Shown here: positions 43,395 through 55,225 of the stretch, one piece after another
Numbering within the stretch: position 1 is the stretch's first letter
How the letters are laid out: the number at the start of each line of letters is the position of its first letter
Origin: Candidatus Arsenophonus lipoptenae
Lineage (GTDB): Bacteria > Pseudomonadota > Gammaproteobacteria > Enterobacterales > Enterobacteriaceae
DNA length: 64,000 bases
Reading direction: 5' to 3'
Assembly (NCBI RefSeq): GCF_001534665.1
Contig: NZ_CP013920.1
Span: 772,725 to 836,724, forward strand
Notes under the pieces: generated by a model
The model's database searches: none
The model's input: the letters and a program-made list of their open reading frames with translations, nothing else
What the model was told of the DNA's origin: nothing
Position numbers and translations under genes: made by a program

Positions 43395-43741
43395 TAATCA
43401 ATTATCCTTATTTTTATAATATTTATTGTTAAAATTAAAGGTATATATAATGAAATTATCTAACAATTCTATAACTATAAATTCCATTTTTCAGAATTTT
43501 TTATAGTAAATTATAATTATATGAATACTAAATATTATTAATATAATATTATTATCAAATAATTAATATTACAAATTATTTCTTAATGCCATATACTTAT
43601 ATTATTAAAATATTAATATTAATTAAAGTTAATAACTTAAAAAATATTTTTTTTGAAAACACATGTTTTACTAATTACAATTATTAATAAATATATTAAT
43701 TATTAATAAATATATTAATATTCTAATTATATGGAGAATAA
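43395..43741. other. lolA-trxB divergent spacer
   Basis: 347 bases. E. coli has ftsK and lrp between these loci; no remnants seen. It ends in a 19-base tandem repeat and ATGGAG just before trxB. Confidence 0.55.
43681..43718. repeat. 19-base tandem repeat upstream of trxB
   Basis: TTATTAATAAATATATTAA is repeated exactly at 43681-43699 and 43700-43718, 24 bases before the trxB start and ahead of the GGAG ribosome-binding site. It may be slippage or may alter promoter spacing. Confidence 0.7.
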
Positions 43742-44719
<978 letters not shown>

Positions 44720-44782
44720 GTTATATAATAATTTTTATTATTTTTAATAATTTTGCTAATTACTTAAAATATAGAATGATTA

Positions 44783-46555
44783 ATGAATAAACAAAAACAA
44801 ATTAAATTAATTAAATGGCTAAAACAACAATCAATAATAGTAAAAAAATGGATATATTTATCTGTTTTATTAGGAATAATTAGTGGTATATTAATTGTTG
44901 CCCAAGTGTGGGTTTTAGCTGATATTTTACAATCATTGATCGTATATAATCAATCAAGAGAACAATTATTAATTCAATTTATATTATTAATTTGTGTATT
45001 TATTTTTAGATCTATAATATATTTTATACGAGAAAGAGTTGGATTTATTTGTGGTAAAATTATTCGAAAAAATATTCGTAGTGTAGTTTTAAATAAGTTT
45101 GATGAATTAGGTCCTATTTGGGTTAAACATAAACCTAGTGGTAGTTGGTCAACAATTATATTAGAGCAAATTGATGATATACAAGATTATTATGCACGAT
45201 ATTTACCTCAAATGTACTTAGCCATAATAATACCAATTATTATTTTAGTTGGCATTATTCCAATTAATTGGGTAGCTGGGGTAATTTTATTTATAACAGC
45301 ACCTTTGATTCCATTGTTTATGATATTAATTGGGATGGGGGCTGCTGATATTAATCATAAAAATTTTATTATATTATCTAGATTAGGTGGTAGATTTCTT
45401 GATCGGTTACGTGGTCTAGATACTTTAAGAATTTTTTTTCGTGCTGAAAAAGAAATACTAGATATTAAAAAAGTTACAGAAGAGTTTCGTAAAAAAAATA
45501 TGGATGTTTTACGAATTGCTTTTCTTTCTTCAGCAGTATTGGAATTTTTTACATCTATTTCAATAGCGTTAGTTGCTGTTTATTTTAGTTTTTCTTATTT
45601 AGGTAAATTACATTTTGGCAGTTATGGAATGCCAATTACGCTTTTTTCTGGTTTTTTAGTATTAATATTAGCACCTGAATTTTTTAAACCACTACGTGAT
45701 TTGGGTATTTATTATCATGCTAAAGCAACAGCAATTGGTGCAGCAGATACTTTATTTACATTATTAACCAGTGTAGAAAAAAAATTACCTAATGCGCAAA
45801 TCATTCAAAAAATTCCTATGATACAATCATTAATGATTGTTGCAAAAAATTTAGAAATTTTTTCTCATGATAATGTTCATTTAGTTGGTCCATTAAATTT
45901 TACTATATTACCAAATCAACGTATTGCTATAGTAGGACATAGTGGTTCTGGAAAAAGTTCACTATTAAATGTTCTATTGGGATTTTTACCTTATATTGGT
46001 TCATTGACAGTTAATGGAATTGAACTAAGAAATATAGATATAATTAATTGGCGAGAACAACTTAGTTGGATAGGACAAAATCCTAATTTACCTGAAAAAA
46101 CTATTATTGATAATATATGTCTTTCTTCATCAAAAGCATCATCACTTGCAATAAATACTGTTATAGAAAATGCCTATATTACTGAATTTACTAAATATCT
46201 ATCAGAAGGTATTAATACTGAAATTGGAGAAAATGCTACCTACTTGTCTGTAGGTCAGGTTCAAAAAATTGCTATTGCCCGTGCACTGCTAAAACCATGT
46301 CATTTGCTTTTATTAGATGAACCTGTGGCAAGCCTTGATATGAAAAGTGAACAAAGTATTATGAATGTAATTAATAAACAAGCTACTAAACAAACAACAT
46401 TAATGATTACCCATTTATTAGATGAAGTAAATAAATATGATCAAATATGGGTTATGTCTAATGGCTTGATTATTGAACAGGGTGATTATAATACTTTGAT
46501 TCAAAGTAAAGGATTATTTAATCAATTACTTAATTATTATTTTAGGGAGGTATAA
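44783..46555 (+). CDS. cydD: ABC transporter CydD, heme/thiol exporter subunit
   Basis: Half of the heterodimeric CydDC transporter needed to assemble cytochrome bd oxidase, exporting thiols and/or binding heme. 590 residues (E. coli 588). Six N-terminal membrane helices, then the nucleotide-binding domain with Walker A GHSGSGKSSLLN, signature LSVGQVQKIAIARAL, and Walker B LLLLDEPVASLD. The stop overlaps cydC ATG by one base (TAATG). Confidence 0.95.
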   Translation: MNKQKQIKLIKWLKQQSIIVKKWIYLSVLLGIISGILIVAQVWVLADILQSLIVYNQSREQLLIQFILLICVFIFRSIIYFIRERVGFICGKIIRKNIRSVVLNKFDELGPIWVKHKPSGSWSTIILEQIDDIQDYYARYLPQMYLAIIIPIIILVGIIPINWVAGVILFITAPLIPLFMILIGMGAADINHKNFIILSRLGGRFLDRLRGLDTLRIFFRAEKEILDIKKVTEEFRKKNMDVLRIAFLSSAVLEFFTSISIALVAVYFSFSYLGKLHFGSYGMPITLFSGFLVLILAPEFFKPLRDLGIYYHAKATAIGAADTLFTLLTSVEKKLPNAQIIQKIPMIQSLMIVAKNLEIFSHDNVHLVGPLNFTILPNQRIAIVGHSGSGKSSLLNVLLGFLPYIGSLTVNGIELRNIDIINWREQLSWIGQNPNLPEKTIIDNICLSSSKASSLAINTVIENAYITEFTKYLSEGINTEIGENATYLSVGQVQKIAIARALLKPCHLLLLDEPVASLDMKSEQSIMNVINKQATKQTTLMITHLLDEVNKYDQIWVMSNGLIIEQGDYNTLIQSKGLFNQLLNYYFREV

Positions 46556-48288
46556 TGGTTATACTAGTTCCTTTTGTTATGATGTATTCTCGTCACTGGA
46601 TAAGACTTAATATTGGAATAATATTAAATATTATAACTACATTGGCTAATATAATACTATTGATCATATCAGGTTGGTTATTAATTGGAACAGCACTAAT
46701 TGGCCCCAGTGGGCTATATACCTTTAATTATATGTTACCCGCAGCCGGTATTCGTGGTTTATCTATTATACGTACAACTAGTCGTTATGCTGAACGAATA
46801 ATTAATCATGATACAACTTTTCGAATATTAACATATTTAAGAATTTTTATATTTCAAAATTTATTGCAGTTATCATCTAGTGGTATTTCATATTATGATA
46901 AAGGAGATATTTTTAATCGTTTAGTAACTGATGTCAAAGTTATTGATCATTTATATTTACGGGTATTTTCTCCAATATTAAGCAATTTCATTATTATTAT
47001 TCTTTTTACTTTTTTTTTAAGTAGATTAAATATGCTTTTAACTTTTATATTAAGCATAATTATGCTTTGTTTGATTATTCATTTACCTATATTTTTTTAT
47101 AATTTAGGAAAATCTATTGGTTACGATTTAACTATATTACGTAGTAAATATCGTACTTGCTTAATTAATATTATTCAATCACAAGCAGAGTTAACTATTT
47201 TTGGTGCATTTAATCGTTTTCGAAAAATATTAACTAATTTGGAATACAATTTATTGAAAAGACAAGAACAGCAATTTAACTTAACTACATTAGCTCAATC
47301 TATTATGATTTTTTTTTCTGGTTTTTCTATAATTTTAGTAATTTGGATAGGAGCAGATGCGTTTGATAATCAAAATCAATTTAAATCACTTATAGCACTA
47401 TTTATTTTTTCTGTTTTAGCTATATTTGAAGTTTTAGGATCATTTGCTATTGCTTTTCAATATTTAGGGGAAGTAATTACTTCTATAAATAGATTAATGG
47501 AATTAATTAATCAAAAACCAATCATTAGATTTCCAATTGCAGAACAAATAATAAGTAATAAAGTAGAAATCAAAATACAAAAAATATATTTTAGCTATCC
47601 TAAACAAATAAAACCAGCATTACAAAATATATCTTTTACAATCAAAATTGGTGAACATATTGCACTATTAGGTAAAACTGGTTGCGGTAAATCTACGTTA
47701 TTACAATTATTAACTCGTGCATGGGATGTTAATTCTGGTAAAATTTTGATCAATGATATTCCAATTCAGCTTTATGATGAAAAAACATTGCGTAACCTTA
47801 TTGCTGTAGTACCACAGAGAATACATATTTTTAGTGATACTTTACGTAATAATCTTTTAATTGCAAAAGATAATTTGAAAGATACTTTTTTGATAAAAGT
47901 ATTAAATAAAGTTGGTTTATATAGTTTAAGCAACAATAAAGGATTAAATAGTTGGATTGGAGAAGGTGGTAGGCAACTATCAGGAGGTGAAAAACAACGA
48001 TTAGGCATTGCAAGAGCTATGCTTTGTGATGCACCATTAATATTATTAGATGAACCTACTGAAGGATTAGATATTAAAACTGAAAAACATATAATCATGC
48101 AATTACAAGATTACTGTAACGATAAAACTTTATTATTTATTACACATCGCTTACATGGATTAGAAAATATGAATAATATATATATAATGGATGAAGGAAA
48201 AATTATTAAACAAACGACCTATGAAGAATTATTAAAATTAAAAAATCGTTATTTAAAATATTATCAAAATAAAACGATATTAAATTAA
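46555..48288 (+). CDS. cydC: ABC transporter CydC, heme/thiol exporter subunit
   Basis: Partner of CydD. 577 residues (E. coli 573). Membrane half with the word GLSIIRTTSRYAERIINHD, then Walker A GKTGCGKSTLLQL, signature QLSGGEKQRLGIARAM, Walker B LILLDEPTEGLD and H-loop FITHR. GGGAGGT precedes its ATG within the cydD end. Implies that cytochrome bd is used as terminal oxidase, fitting a low-oxygen host niche; the oxidase genes themselves are not in the window. Confidence 0.95.
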   Translation: MVILVPFVMMYSRHWIRLNIGIILNIITTLANIILLIISGWLLIGTALIGPSGLYTFNYMLPAAGIRGLSIIRTTSRYAERIINHDTTFRILTYLRIFIFQNLLQLSSSGISYYDKGDIFNRLVTDVKVIDHLYLRVFSPILSNFIIIILFTFFLSRLNMLLTFILSIIMLCLIIHLPIFFYNLGKSIGYDLTILRSKYRTCLINIIQSQAELTIFGAFNRFRKILTNLEYNLLKRQEQQFNLTTLAQSIMIFFSGFSIILVIWIGADAFDNQNQFKSLIALFIFSVLAIFEVLGSFAIAFQYLGEVITSINRLMELINQKPIIRFPIAEQIISNKVEIKIQKIYFSYPKQIKPALQNISFTIKIGEHIALLGKTGCGKSTLLQLLTRAWDVNSGKILINDIPIQLYDEKTLRNLIAVVPQRIHIFSDTLRNNLLIAKDNLKDTFLIKVLNKVGLYSLSNNKGLNSWIGEGGRQLSGGEKQRLGIARAMLCDAPLILLDEPTEGLDIKTEKHIIMQLQDYCNDKTLLFITHRLHGLENMNNIYIMDEGKIIKQTTYEELLKLKNRYLKYYQNKTILN

Positions 48289-48519
48289 TAATAAACAAGT
48301 ATGTAAGTAAGTATTTTTACAAAAATATTTTGTTATTTTTATAATAAAATATTTTATATAACTGCTTACAATATTAATATACTTTATATCACTCAATTAT
48401 AACTCAATGGTATAATTTTTATTAAAGATAATGATTATTTAAAGTATTTTGCTTTTTTTATGAAAGGCTTTTTGAAAAAATTAATTTTAAAAAATATTTT
48501 GCTTAATTAAGAGGATGAA

Positions 48520-48738
48520 ATGGTTAAAGAAGATAATATTGAAATGCAAGGTATAGTAATAGATACTTTACCAAATACTATGTTTAGAGTTGAATTAGAA
48601 AATGGTCATATAATTACCGCACATATATCTGGCAAAATGCGCAAAAATTACATTCGTATTTTAATGGGAGATAAAGTAACTGTAGAGTTAACACCATATG
48701 ATTTAAGTAAAGGTAGAATTATTTTCCGTAGTCGTTAA
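48520..48738 (+). CDS. infA: Translation initiation factor IF-1
   Basis: OB-fold factor that occupies the ribosomal A site during initiation. 72 residues, same as E. coli and nearly identical ([40 protein letters not shown] split for length). AGAGGATG upstream. E. coli has aat between cydC and infA; here a 231-base spacer without remnants. Likely own promoter. Confidence 0.97.
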   Translation: MVKEDNIEMQGIVIDTLPNTMFRVELENGHIITAHISGKMRKNYIRILMGDKVTVELTPYDLSKGRIIFRSR

Positions 48739-48859
48739 CTCTTCAGCTTAAATGTGATAATTATAAATTATTTTACATATATATTTGTATTATATTTTGT
48801 ATGTATAGTTACATATATCTGATATTATATAGCATATAAATATATTAAGATCAATATGT

Positions 48860-48884
48860 TATTTCATATATAGTATATGAAATA
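48860..48884. terminator. Hairpin between infA and tRNA-Phe ends
   Basis: TATTTCATAT (48860-48869) and ATATGAAATA (48875-48884) are exact complements around five bases, 8 bases past the tRNA-Phe 3' end and between convergent genes. TTTT follows closely on the plus strand (48886-48889). Confidence 0.4.
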
Positions 48885-48891
48885 CTTTTCA

Positions 48892-48964
<73 letters not shown>

Positions 48965-49172
48965 ATGAGAAAATAATTAAAAACTACTTAACGTATATTA
49001 AAATACATTAAAATTATTTCTATTAATTTTAAGAATATTATTCTTATTGCTTCAAAGAATAATAATAAGTAATCTTATTACTAATCAAATTACCAGCCAT
49101 ATTTATATAAATAAATATCTTCAATAAGAATAGATAATTACAACTATATAGGGATAATTTTATAAAAATTAA

Positions 49173-49760
49173 TTAAATTTTTCCAACCAGATCAATCGAA
49201 GGTGATAATGTGGGTTCACCATCTCTCCATTTAGCAGGACAAACTTCTCCTGGATGACTTGCAATATATTGTGCTGCTTTAATTTTACGTAGTAAATCTG
49301 ATGAATCTCTTCCAATACCTTCAGCAGTAATTTCAATACCTTGAATAATACCATTTGGATCAATAATAAATGTACCACGTTCTGCTAACCCTAATTCTTT
49401 TTTTTCATCATTTTTTTTATATTCACACATCACTTCAAAATTACGTGTCAATGTCCAATCTGAATCAGAAATCATAGTGTATTGAATTTTACGAATTGTG
49501 TTTGAATTACTATACCACTCTTTATGACTAAAATGAGTATCTGTTGAAATAGAGTAAATTTCAACACCTAATTTTTGAAATTGTTCATAGTAATCAGCTA
49601 AATCACCTAATTCTGTTGGGCAAACAAATGTAAAATCGGCAGGATAAAAGAAAAAAACACTCCAATGACCCTTGATATCATTTTCAGATATTTTAATAAA
49701 CTTTCCATTTTTAAATGCAGTATTTTGAAAAGGTTTAATTTCTGTATTTAATAAAGACAT
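49173..49760 (-). CDS. ahpC: Alkyl hydroperoxide reductase AhpC with short Lys-rich insertion
   Basis: Typical 2-Cys peroxiredoxin that destroys organic peroxides, H2O2 and peroxynitrite. Peroxidatic Cys47 in [18 protein letters not shown] and resolving Cys near 174 in [16 protein letters not shown] are intact. 195 residues against 187 in E. coli; the extra eight lie in a Lys/Glu-rich stretch ([14 protein letters not shown]) where E. coli has MREDEG, before LAERGTF. AAGGAAAT upstream of ATG 49760. Its usual reductase AhpF is not in the window; thioredoxin could substitute, an inference. Confidence 0.95.
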   Translation of the reverse strand: MSLLNTEIKPFQNTAFKNGKFIKISENDIKGHWSVFFFYPADFTFVCPTELGDLADYYEQFQKLGVEIYSISTDTHFSHKEWYSNSNTIRKIQYTMISDSDWTLTRNFEVMCEYKKNDEKKELGLAERGTFIIDPNGIIQGIEITAEGIGRDSSDLLRKIKAAQYIASHPGEVCPAKWRDGEPTLSPSIDLVGKI

Positions 49761-50342
49761 TTTATTATTTCCTTCTATTAATTAATTTAATTAAATTAAC
49801 ATTCAATGTTATATCAAAATTTTATTTTTTAACAACTTATTTTATTTTATGTTTTGTTATTTATTCTTTCTATCAAGAAAAAATTCTATGAATTAATATA
49901 TACTAATTATTAAATTATTAATAGTAATATTATATTGTAAATAATAAAAAATTTAAATTTTTAATAAATAATTATATTAATTAATTGTTACTATGTAATA
50001 GTACTAATATTAGTAGTAAGTAAAGCTATATTATTTTTTAATATATTGAAATTATTTAATTAATTTTCAATTATAAAATATACTTGTTCAGTAACAATAA
50101 AATAAAAAATTCTAAATTAATATATTATAAAATAATTTATATTAAAATAATTTGATAAACGAATAATGAATATTTATAGTAATTATTTATTTTATAAATT
50201 TTAAATTCGTTTTTAATAAAATAGTATTTATTTATTAATTTTTTTATTATTTATTGATTTTTTTATTAGATTTAATTTAATTTAAAGTGATATAAAATAA
50301 TCAATAATTTTATTATGACATTAAATATATTTAGGATTTTTT
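49761..50342. other. ahpC-arcD divergent spacer
   Basis: 582 bases of low-complexity A+T with no recognised remnant. Promoters for both genes should lie here; I see no clear OxyR site. Confidence 0.55.
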
Positions 50343-51680
50343 TTGAAAAAAAAATTAAATTTAACTTCTTTAACTACGTTAGTATTAAGTTCAATGGTTG
50401 GGGCAGGTGCTTTTAGTTTACCCCAAAATATAGCCGAAGTAGCTAGCCCATTAGCACTTATTATATGTTGGAGTATCACAGGTATAGGTGTTTTATTTAT
50501 TGCAATATCATTATTATTACTCTCACGGGTTAAACCAAGTTTAGATGGAGGAATTTATACTTATGCTAAGGAAGGTTTTGGTGAATTAGTTGGATTTTGT
50601 TCTGCATGGGGTTATTGGTTATGTTCTATTATTGCTAATGTTTCCTATTTAGTTATAGTTTTTGCAACCTTTAGTTTTTTTACGGATCAATCAGATCGTG
50701 TAATTTTTGGTGATGGAAATACTTGGCAAGCTATAATAGTTGAATCTATTTTGCTATGGATTATGCACTGCTTAGTACTAAGAGGTACTCATCTTGCTTC
50801 TAAAATTAATAAATTAATAACTGTAGCTAAATTAATTCCATTAAGTTTATTTATTATTTTAGCATTTGTTAGCTTTAAAAAAGATATATTTCAATTTGAT
50901 TTTAGTGGTGTAAAAATGGGTATATCTATTTGGCAACAAGTTAAAAATAGTATGTTGATCACCTTATGGGTATTTATTGGTATTGAAGGTGCTATAGTAG
51001 TTTCAGCTCAAGCTCAAAGAAGGAAGGATATTGGTATAGCAACAGTACTTGCTGTTATTTTAGCTTTAAGTATTTATGTATTAATCACCTTACTCCCTTT
51101 AGGAATTGTTTATAGATCTGAACTTGCTGGAATGAAAAATCCATCTATGTTATCACTTATGATTAATATGATCGGTAATTATGGAAAAATCATCATTTCA
51201 GTAGGTTTAATTCTTTCTGTTTTTGGTGCTTATTTAAGTTGGATAATTATGACGATAGAAATTCCTTATATTGCTGCATTATATGGTGCATTTCCTCAAA
51301 TATTTAAATATAAAAATAAAAATAACACACCTTCAGTATCTCTTTTATTTACAAATATTTCTATACAATTATCATTAATATTAATTTGGTTAAGTGTTAG
51401 TAATTATAATATTTTATTAACAATAGCCACAGAAATGATTCTAATTCCCTACTTTATATTAGGAGCTTTCTTAAGTAAAATATCAATTAAGGATAATAAA
51501 AAAGTATTATTTATTTTTGGTATAATGACAAGCTTATATAGTTTATGGTTACTATATGCGGCAGGGATAATAAATTTACTTTTATCTATTATACTTTATA
51601 TACCAGGTATATTTATTTTTTTATATATTAAATATCAAAATAATAAAAAAAAGAAAACAAAGAACAAAAATATTGTTTAA
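50343..51680 (+). CDS. arcD: Arginine/ornithine antiporter (YdgI/ArcD type)
   Basis: APC-superfamily basic amino-acid antiporter of the inner membrane. 445 residues with about 12 helices; the E. coli homologue YdgI is 460 and extends past this C-terminus, which here ends in a short Lys/Asn tail. Family words: LVLSSMVGAGAFSLPQN, DGGIYTYAKEGFGELVGF, SAWGYWLCSIIANVSYLV, LWVFIGIEGAIVVSAQAQ. Start is TTG at 50343 with TTAGGA upstream; no ATG nearby fits. Could import arginine from the host in exchange for ornithine. Substrate from family only. Confidence 0.88.
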   Translation: MKKKLNLTSLTTLVLSSMVGAGAFSLPQNIAEVASPLALIICWSITGIGVLFIAISLLLLSRVKPSLDGGIYTYAKEGFGELVGFCSAWGYWLCSIIANVSYLVIVFATFSFFTDQSDRVIFGDGNTWQAIIVESILLWIMHCLVLRGTHLASKINKLITVAKLIPLSLFIILAFVSFKKDIFQFDFSGVKMGISIWQQVKNSMLITLWVFIGIEGAIVVSAQAQRRKDIGIATVLAVILALSIYVLITLLPLGIVYRSELAGMKNPSMLSLMINMIGNYGKIIISVGLILSVFGAYLSWIIMTIEIPYIAALYGAFPQIFKYKNKNNTPSVSLLFTNISIQLSLILIWLSVSNYNILLTIATEMILIPYFILGAFLSKISIKDNKKVLFIFGIMTSLYSLWLLYAAGIINLLLSIILYIPGIFIFLYIKYQNNKKKKTKNKNIV

Positions 51681-52087
51681 AAATTTATAATGAAATTATA
51701 TTTTAGAAAGTAAAATTTATTTTATATAATTGATCTAAAATATTAATTATAAAATATTTAATAATATTAAAAAACTTTACCATAGAAAAATAATTTGATA
51801 TAAGAATTTTGATTAATGTTTTTATTTTAATGGATTAGCAATACATAAAATAATCTACTAAATTATATTAATGCTTTTATGATGATATTTTGATGGTATA
51901 AAATATATATAAAAATTAAATAATATTCAAAAATTATAGTTTCAAATTCTTTAAATTATAAACAATCAATTTAATAAATAACATTTTAATTTTTTATTAT
52001 AAATAATCATGGAAATTATTATATATTGCTAATATTTTTATCCAAAATTTCACAATATTTCATTTTAATATTTTTATTTATATACAA
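51681..52087. other. arcD-minC spacer
   Basis: 407 bases, AT-rich, no remnant or strong hairpin recognised. The minCDE promoter presumably lies near its right end. Confidence 0.55.
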
Positions 52088-52777
52088 ATGACAGAATCAT
52101 TAATTGAATTAAAAGGTAGTAATTTTACTCTTACAGTTCTTCATATATATAATGAAGATCCTGAAGTTATTAAAAAAGCTATTCAGGAAAAAATTGATCA
52201 AGCACCTACATTTTTGAAGAATGCTCCTATTATCTTAAATGTTAATGGTATTTTAAATGTCAATAGTATTCTATCTTGTTATAGAATTATTACTAATACA
52301 GGTTTAAAAATAGTTGGTATTAGTGGATGTACTAATACTAAATTACGACAATTAATTACTGATATTGGATTACCTTTATTGCTTAGTGAAGATCAAAATA
52401 GAAAGTTATATAATAAAAAAAATAGTAATACAAATACTACTGAGTATAGTAAAACAAATATTATCACTGCCCATGTTCGTTCTGGGCAACGAGTGTATGC
52501 TGCTAATTGTGATTTAATTGTTAATGCCAATGTTAGTGCTGGTGCTGAATTAATTGCTGATGGTAATATACATATTTATGGTATGATGCGTGGTAAAGTA
52601 CTTGCAGGTGCATCTGGAGACAATAATTGTGAAATTTACTGCATCAATTTACAAGCTGAATTAGTTTCTATTGCTGGCCAGTTTTGGTTAAGTGAACAAA
52701 TTCCTACATATTTTACTGGGAAGGCAGCTAGATTACGTTTAACAAATAACAAATTGACAATTTCTAATATTATTTAG
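52088..52777 (+). CDS. minC: Septum-site inhibitor MinC
   Basis: Inhibits FtsZ polymerisation away from mid-cell when bound to MinD. 229 residues (E. coli 231). N-terminal FtsZ-binding domain (IELKGSNFTLTVLHI), short linker, C-terminal beta-helix domain with HVRSGQRVYAANCDLIV, GAELIADGNIHIYGMMRGK and AGQFWLSEQIP, the MinD-contact region. First gene of minCDE. Retention of the whole Min system suggests rod-shaped cells with regulated division. Confidence 0.95.
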   Translation: MTESLIELKGSNFTLTVLHIYNEDPEVIKKAIQEKIDQAPTFLKNAPIILNVNGILNVNSILSCYRIITNTGLKIVGISGCTNTKLRQLITDIGLPLLLSEDQNRKLYNKKNSNTNTTEYSKTNIITAHVRSGQRVYAANCDLIVNANVSAGAELIADGNIHIYGMMRGKVLAGASGDNNCEIYCINLQAELVSIAGQFWLSEQIPTYFTGKAARLRLTNNKLTISNII

Positions 52778-52805
52778 ATTAATATCTTATATAGGAATAA
52801 GATTT

Positions 52806-53615
52806 ATGGTACGTATTATTGTTATAACTTCAGGCAAAGGTGGTGTAGGGAAAACAACTTCTAGTGCAGCTATTGCTACTGGTTTAGCACAAAGAGGGAA
52901 AAAAACTATTGTGATAGATTTTGATATCGGACTAAGAAATTTAGATTTAATTATGGGATGTGAACGTCGTGTAGTATATGATTTTATAAATGTAATACAA
53001 GGAGATGTGATACTTAGTCAGGCTATTATTAAAGATAAAAAAACTAAAAATCTTTATATACTTCCAGCTTCACAAACACGTGATAAAAGTGCATTAACAC
53101 GTGAAGGTGTTGAAAAAGTATTAAATGATCTAAAAATATTGAATTTTGAGTTTATTATATGCGATTCACCTGCTGGTATTGAAAATGGTGCTTTAATGGC
53201 ACTTTATTTCGCTGATGAAGCAATTATTACTACTAATCCTGAAATTTCTTCTGTAAGAGACTCAGATCGTATTCTAGGAATTATTGCATCAAAATCGAGA
53301 CGCGCTGAATGTGGAGAAGAACCGATTAAAGAACAGCTACTGCTAACTCGTTATGATCCATATCGTGTACGTCATGGTGATATGTTAAGCATAACAGATG
53401 TACTTGAAATCTTATGTATCCCACTTATTGGTGTAATACCTGAAGATCAATCTGTTTTACGTTCTTCAAATCAAGGTGAGCCTATTATTTTAGATTCTAA
53501 ATCTAATGCAGGAAGAGCATATAGCGACTGTGTTGATCGAATTTTAGGTAAAAGTTGTACAATTCGCTTTATTGAAAAAGAAAAAAAAAGTTTTTTAAAA
53601 CGTTTATTTAGGTGA
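52806..53615 (+). CDS. minD: Septum-site determining ATPase MinD
   Basis: Membrane-cycling ATPase that recruits MinC and MinE. 269 residues (E. coli 270). Deviant Walker [13 protein letters not shown] at the N-terminus, [20 protein letters not shown], Walker B-like [11 protein letters not shown], and a C-terminal amphipathic membrane-targeting helix ending [10 protein letters not shown]. 28 bases after minC. Stop lies 5 bases before the minE ATG. Confidence 0.97.
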   Translation: MVRIIVITSGKGGVGKTTSSAAIATGLAQRGKKTIVIDFDIGLRNLDLIMGCERRVVYDFINVIQGDVILSQAIIKDKKTKNLYILPASQTRDKSALTREGVEKVLNDLKILNFEFIICDSPAGIENGALMALYFADEAIITTNPEISSVRDSDRILGIIASKSRRAECGEEPIKEQLLLTRYDPYRVRHGDMLSITDVLEILCIPLIGVIPEDQSVLRSSNQGEPIILDSKSNAGRAYSDCVDRILGKSCTIRFIEKEKKSFLKRLFR

Positions 53616-53620
53616 TAAAA

Positions 53621-53887
53621 ATGACCTTATTAAATTTTTTTCTATCGAAAAAAAAATCAACTGCTGATATGGCTAAAGAAAGATTACAAATTATTGTAGC
53701 TGAAAGAAAACGTCATGAATGTACTCCAGATTATATACCAGCAATGAAACGAGATGTTTTAAATGTAATTTGCAAATATATTCAAATTGATCCAAAAATG
53801 CTTACTGTACAATTTGAACAAAAAGATGACGATATCGCAGTTTTAGAATTTAATATTATTATACCGGAAAGTGGTGAAAATACATAA
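53621..53887 (+). CDS. minE: Division topological specificity factor MinE
   Basis: Stimulates MinD ATPase and drives pole-to-pole oscillation. ATG at 53621 ([22 protein letters not shown]) fits E. coli [22 protein letters not shown] and has AGGTG upstream; a GTG at 53612 in frame overlaps the minD stop but adds three residues without support. 88 residues as in E. coli. Anti-MinCD helix ([11 protein letters not shown]) and C-terminal dimer domain present. Confidence 0.95.
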   Translation: MTLLNFFLSKKKSTADMAKERLQIIVAERKRHECTPDYIPAMKRDVLNVICKYIQIDPKMLTVQFEQKDDDIAVLEFNIIIPESGENT

Positions 53888-54357
53888 AAAATAGTTATAT
53901 ATATTTTATATTTAATAAGTTAAATAAATACTAAGATGATTTTTATATAAAATCAAAGTTTTTCATTAAACATAATAAAAGTTATGCAATTTAATAATTT
54001 AATATTAACTATATTACTAATCATATAGATTGTTTAAAAAATATAATTCGAGATAGAATATCTTATTAATTAAATATATATTTAATAATACTAATTAAAA
54101 CACTATTTTGATGTAGTAATTTACATTATTAGATATAAAAGTAATATTATTTTAATGTATATTATTATTCAATTTTTATTTTTAATAATACCTTAATTTT
54201 CATAAGCTAAAGGTTGGATAATATCCAGCATAAGAATTAAAAATTACTTTTTTATGTTAATAAATTTATATTAAAAAAATAAATTTATATGTATAATTAA
54301 TTTTAAATATTTAATATTTGTTTAAATATATCAAAAATTAAATATTTTATGCTTTTT
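53888..54357. other. minE-tsaB convergent spacer
   Basis: 470 bases between convergent gene ends. E. coli has rnd, fadD and yeaY in between; no remnant recognised. It holds an 11-bp inverted repeat (54305-54315 / 54337-54347) ten bases past the tsaB stop and a small TGGAT/ATCCA stem near 54215. Confidence 0.55.
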
Positions 54358-55032
54358 CTAAGTAAATTTATTACGTATATAAATCGGCCAAGCTTTTTCA
54401 GAGTAAATTATTTCACCACTTTCTAATTTCTGCAGAGCTAAAACTAACATATCTTTTGCATAAGGCATAAAAATATCACTTTTTAATAAATTTAATTTTT
54501 TATCCATCAATATAGGATATGATAACCAAGCATTACCAGCTATAGCCCAATTATCATTTAATTTATTTATTTTAGTTAAAAATTGTTCAATTTTAATAAT
54601 TGATTCAGTATTTTCACCATACCAATAACCGTCTGATTGCAGTTCATAAAAAGCAAAATAAACTTCTTTTATTTTTGCATCTATAGCTACCAATACCTTT
54701 TTTTTATTTAATTTCCGATAAGCCCCTTGTGACATAGTTAATAAGGAAGAAATTTTTATAATTGGTAAATTTACTCCAAAAGATAGCCCTTGGGCAACAC
54801 CAGCAGCAATTCTAACACCAGTAAAATTACCTGGACCACAACCAAAAGCTAAAGCATCAATATGTTGTAGATCTAAATTAGCATCAATAAGGCATTGTCT
54901 TATCATAGGCAGTATTTTTTTTTCATGATTTCGTGATACTAGAAAAAATCTAGTAAATACTATTCCATTAGACCAAATTGCAACAGAGCAAGATTCACTA
55001 GTTGTATCAATTGCTAATATACGAGCATCCAT
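54358..55032 (-). CDS. tsaB: tRNA threonylcarbamoyladenosine factor TsaB
   Basis: Non-catalytic ASKHA-fold partner of TsaD in making t6A37 in ANN-reading tRNAs. 224 residues (E. coli 231). Motifs: ILAIDTTSESCSVAIW at the N-terminus, LAFGCGPGNFTGVRIAAGVA, and VLVAIDAKIKEVYFAFYE. Start ATG 55032. t6A synthesis is kept in nearly all reduced genomes. Confidence 0.94.
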   Translation of the reverse strand: MDARILAIDTTSESCSVAIWSNGIVFTRFFLVSRNHEKKILPMIRQCLIDANLDLQHIDALAFGCGPGNFTGVRIAAGVAQGLSFGVNLPIIKISSLLTMSQGAYRKLNKKKVLVAIDAKIKEVYFAFYELQSDGYWYGENTESIIKIEQFLTKINKLNDNWAIAGNAWLSYPILMDKKLNLLKSDIFMPYAKDMLVLALQKLESGEIIYSEKAWPIYIRNKFT

Positions 55033-55225
55033 ATTATTAATCTTTAATAAGTCATATCAAATAGTTACTATGTTAGTATTTTTTTTAAAAAGCAATTATT
55101 TGATAGTTAAAATTTATTATTTAGAATTATTTTTCTATTGAAATTAAATTTCAATTATACATTAATTATCAAATATAAAATTCACAATATTTTAAAATAT
55201 TATTTACTAAAATTTTATTAAGTAT

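Noticed and set aside
47772..48098. 108-codon minus-strand frame
   Set aside because: Antisense to the cydC nucleotide-binding domain; a shadow.
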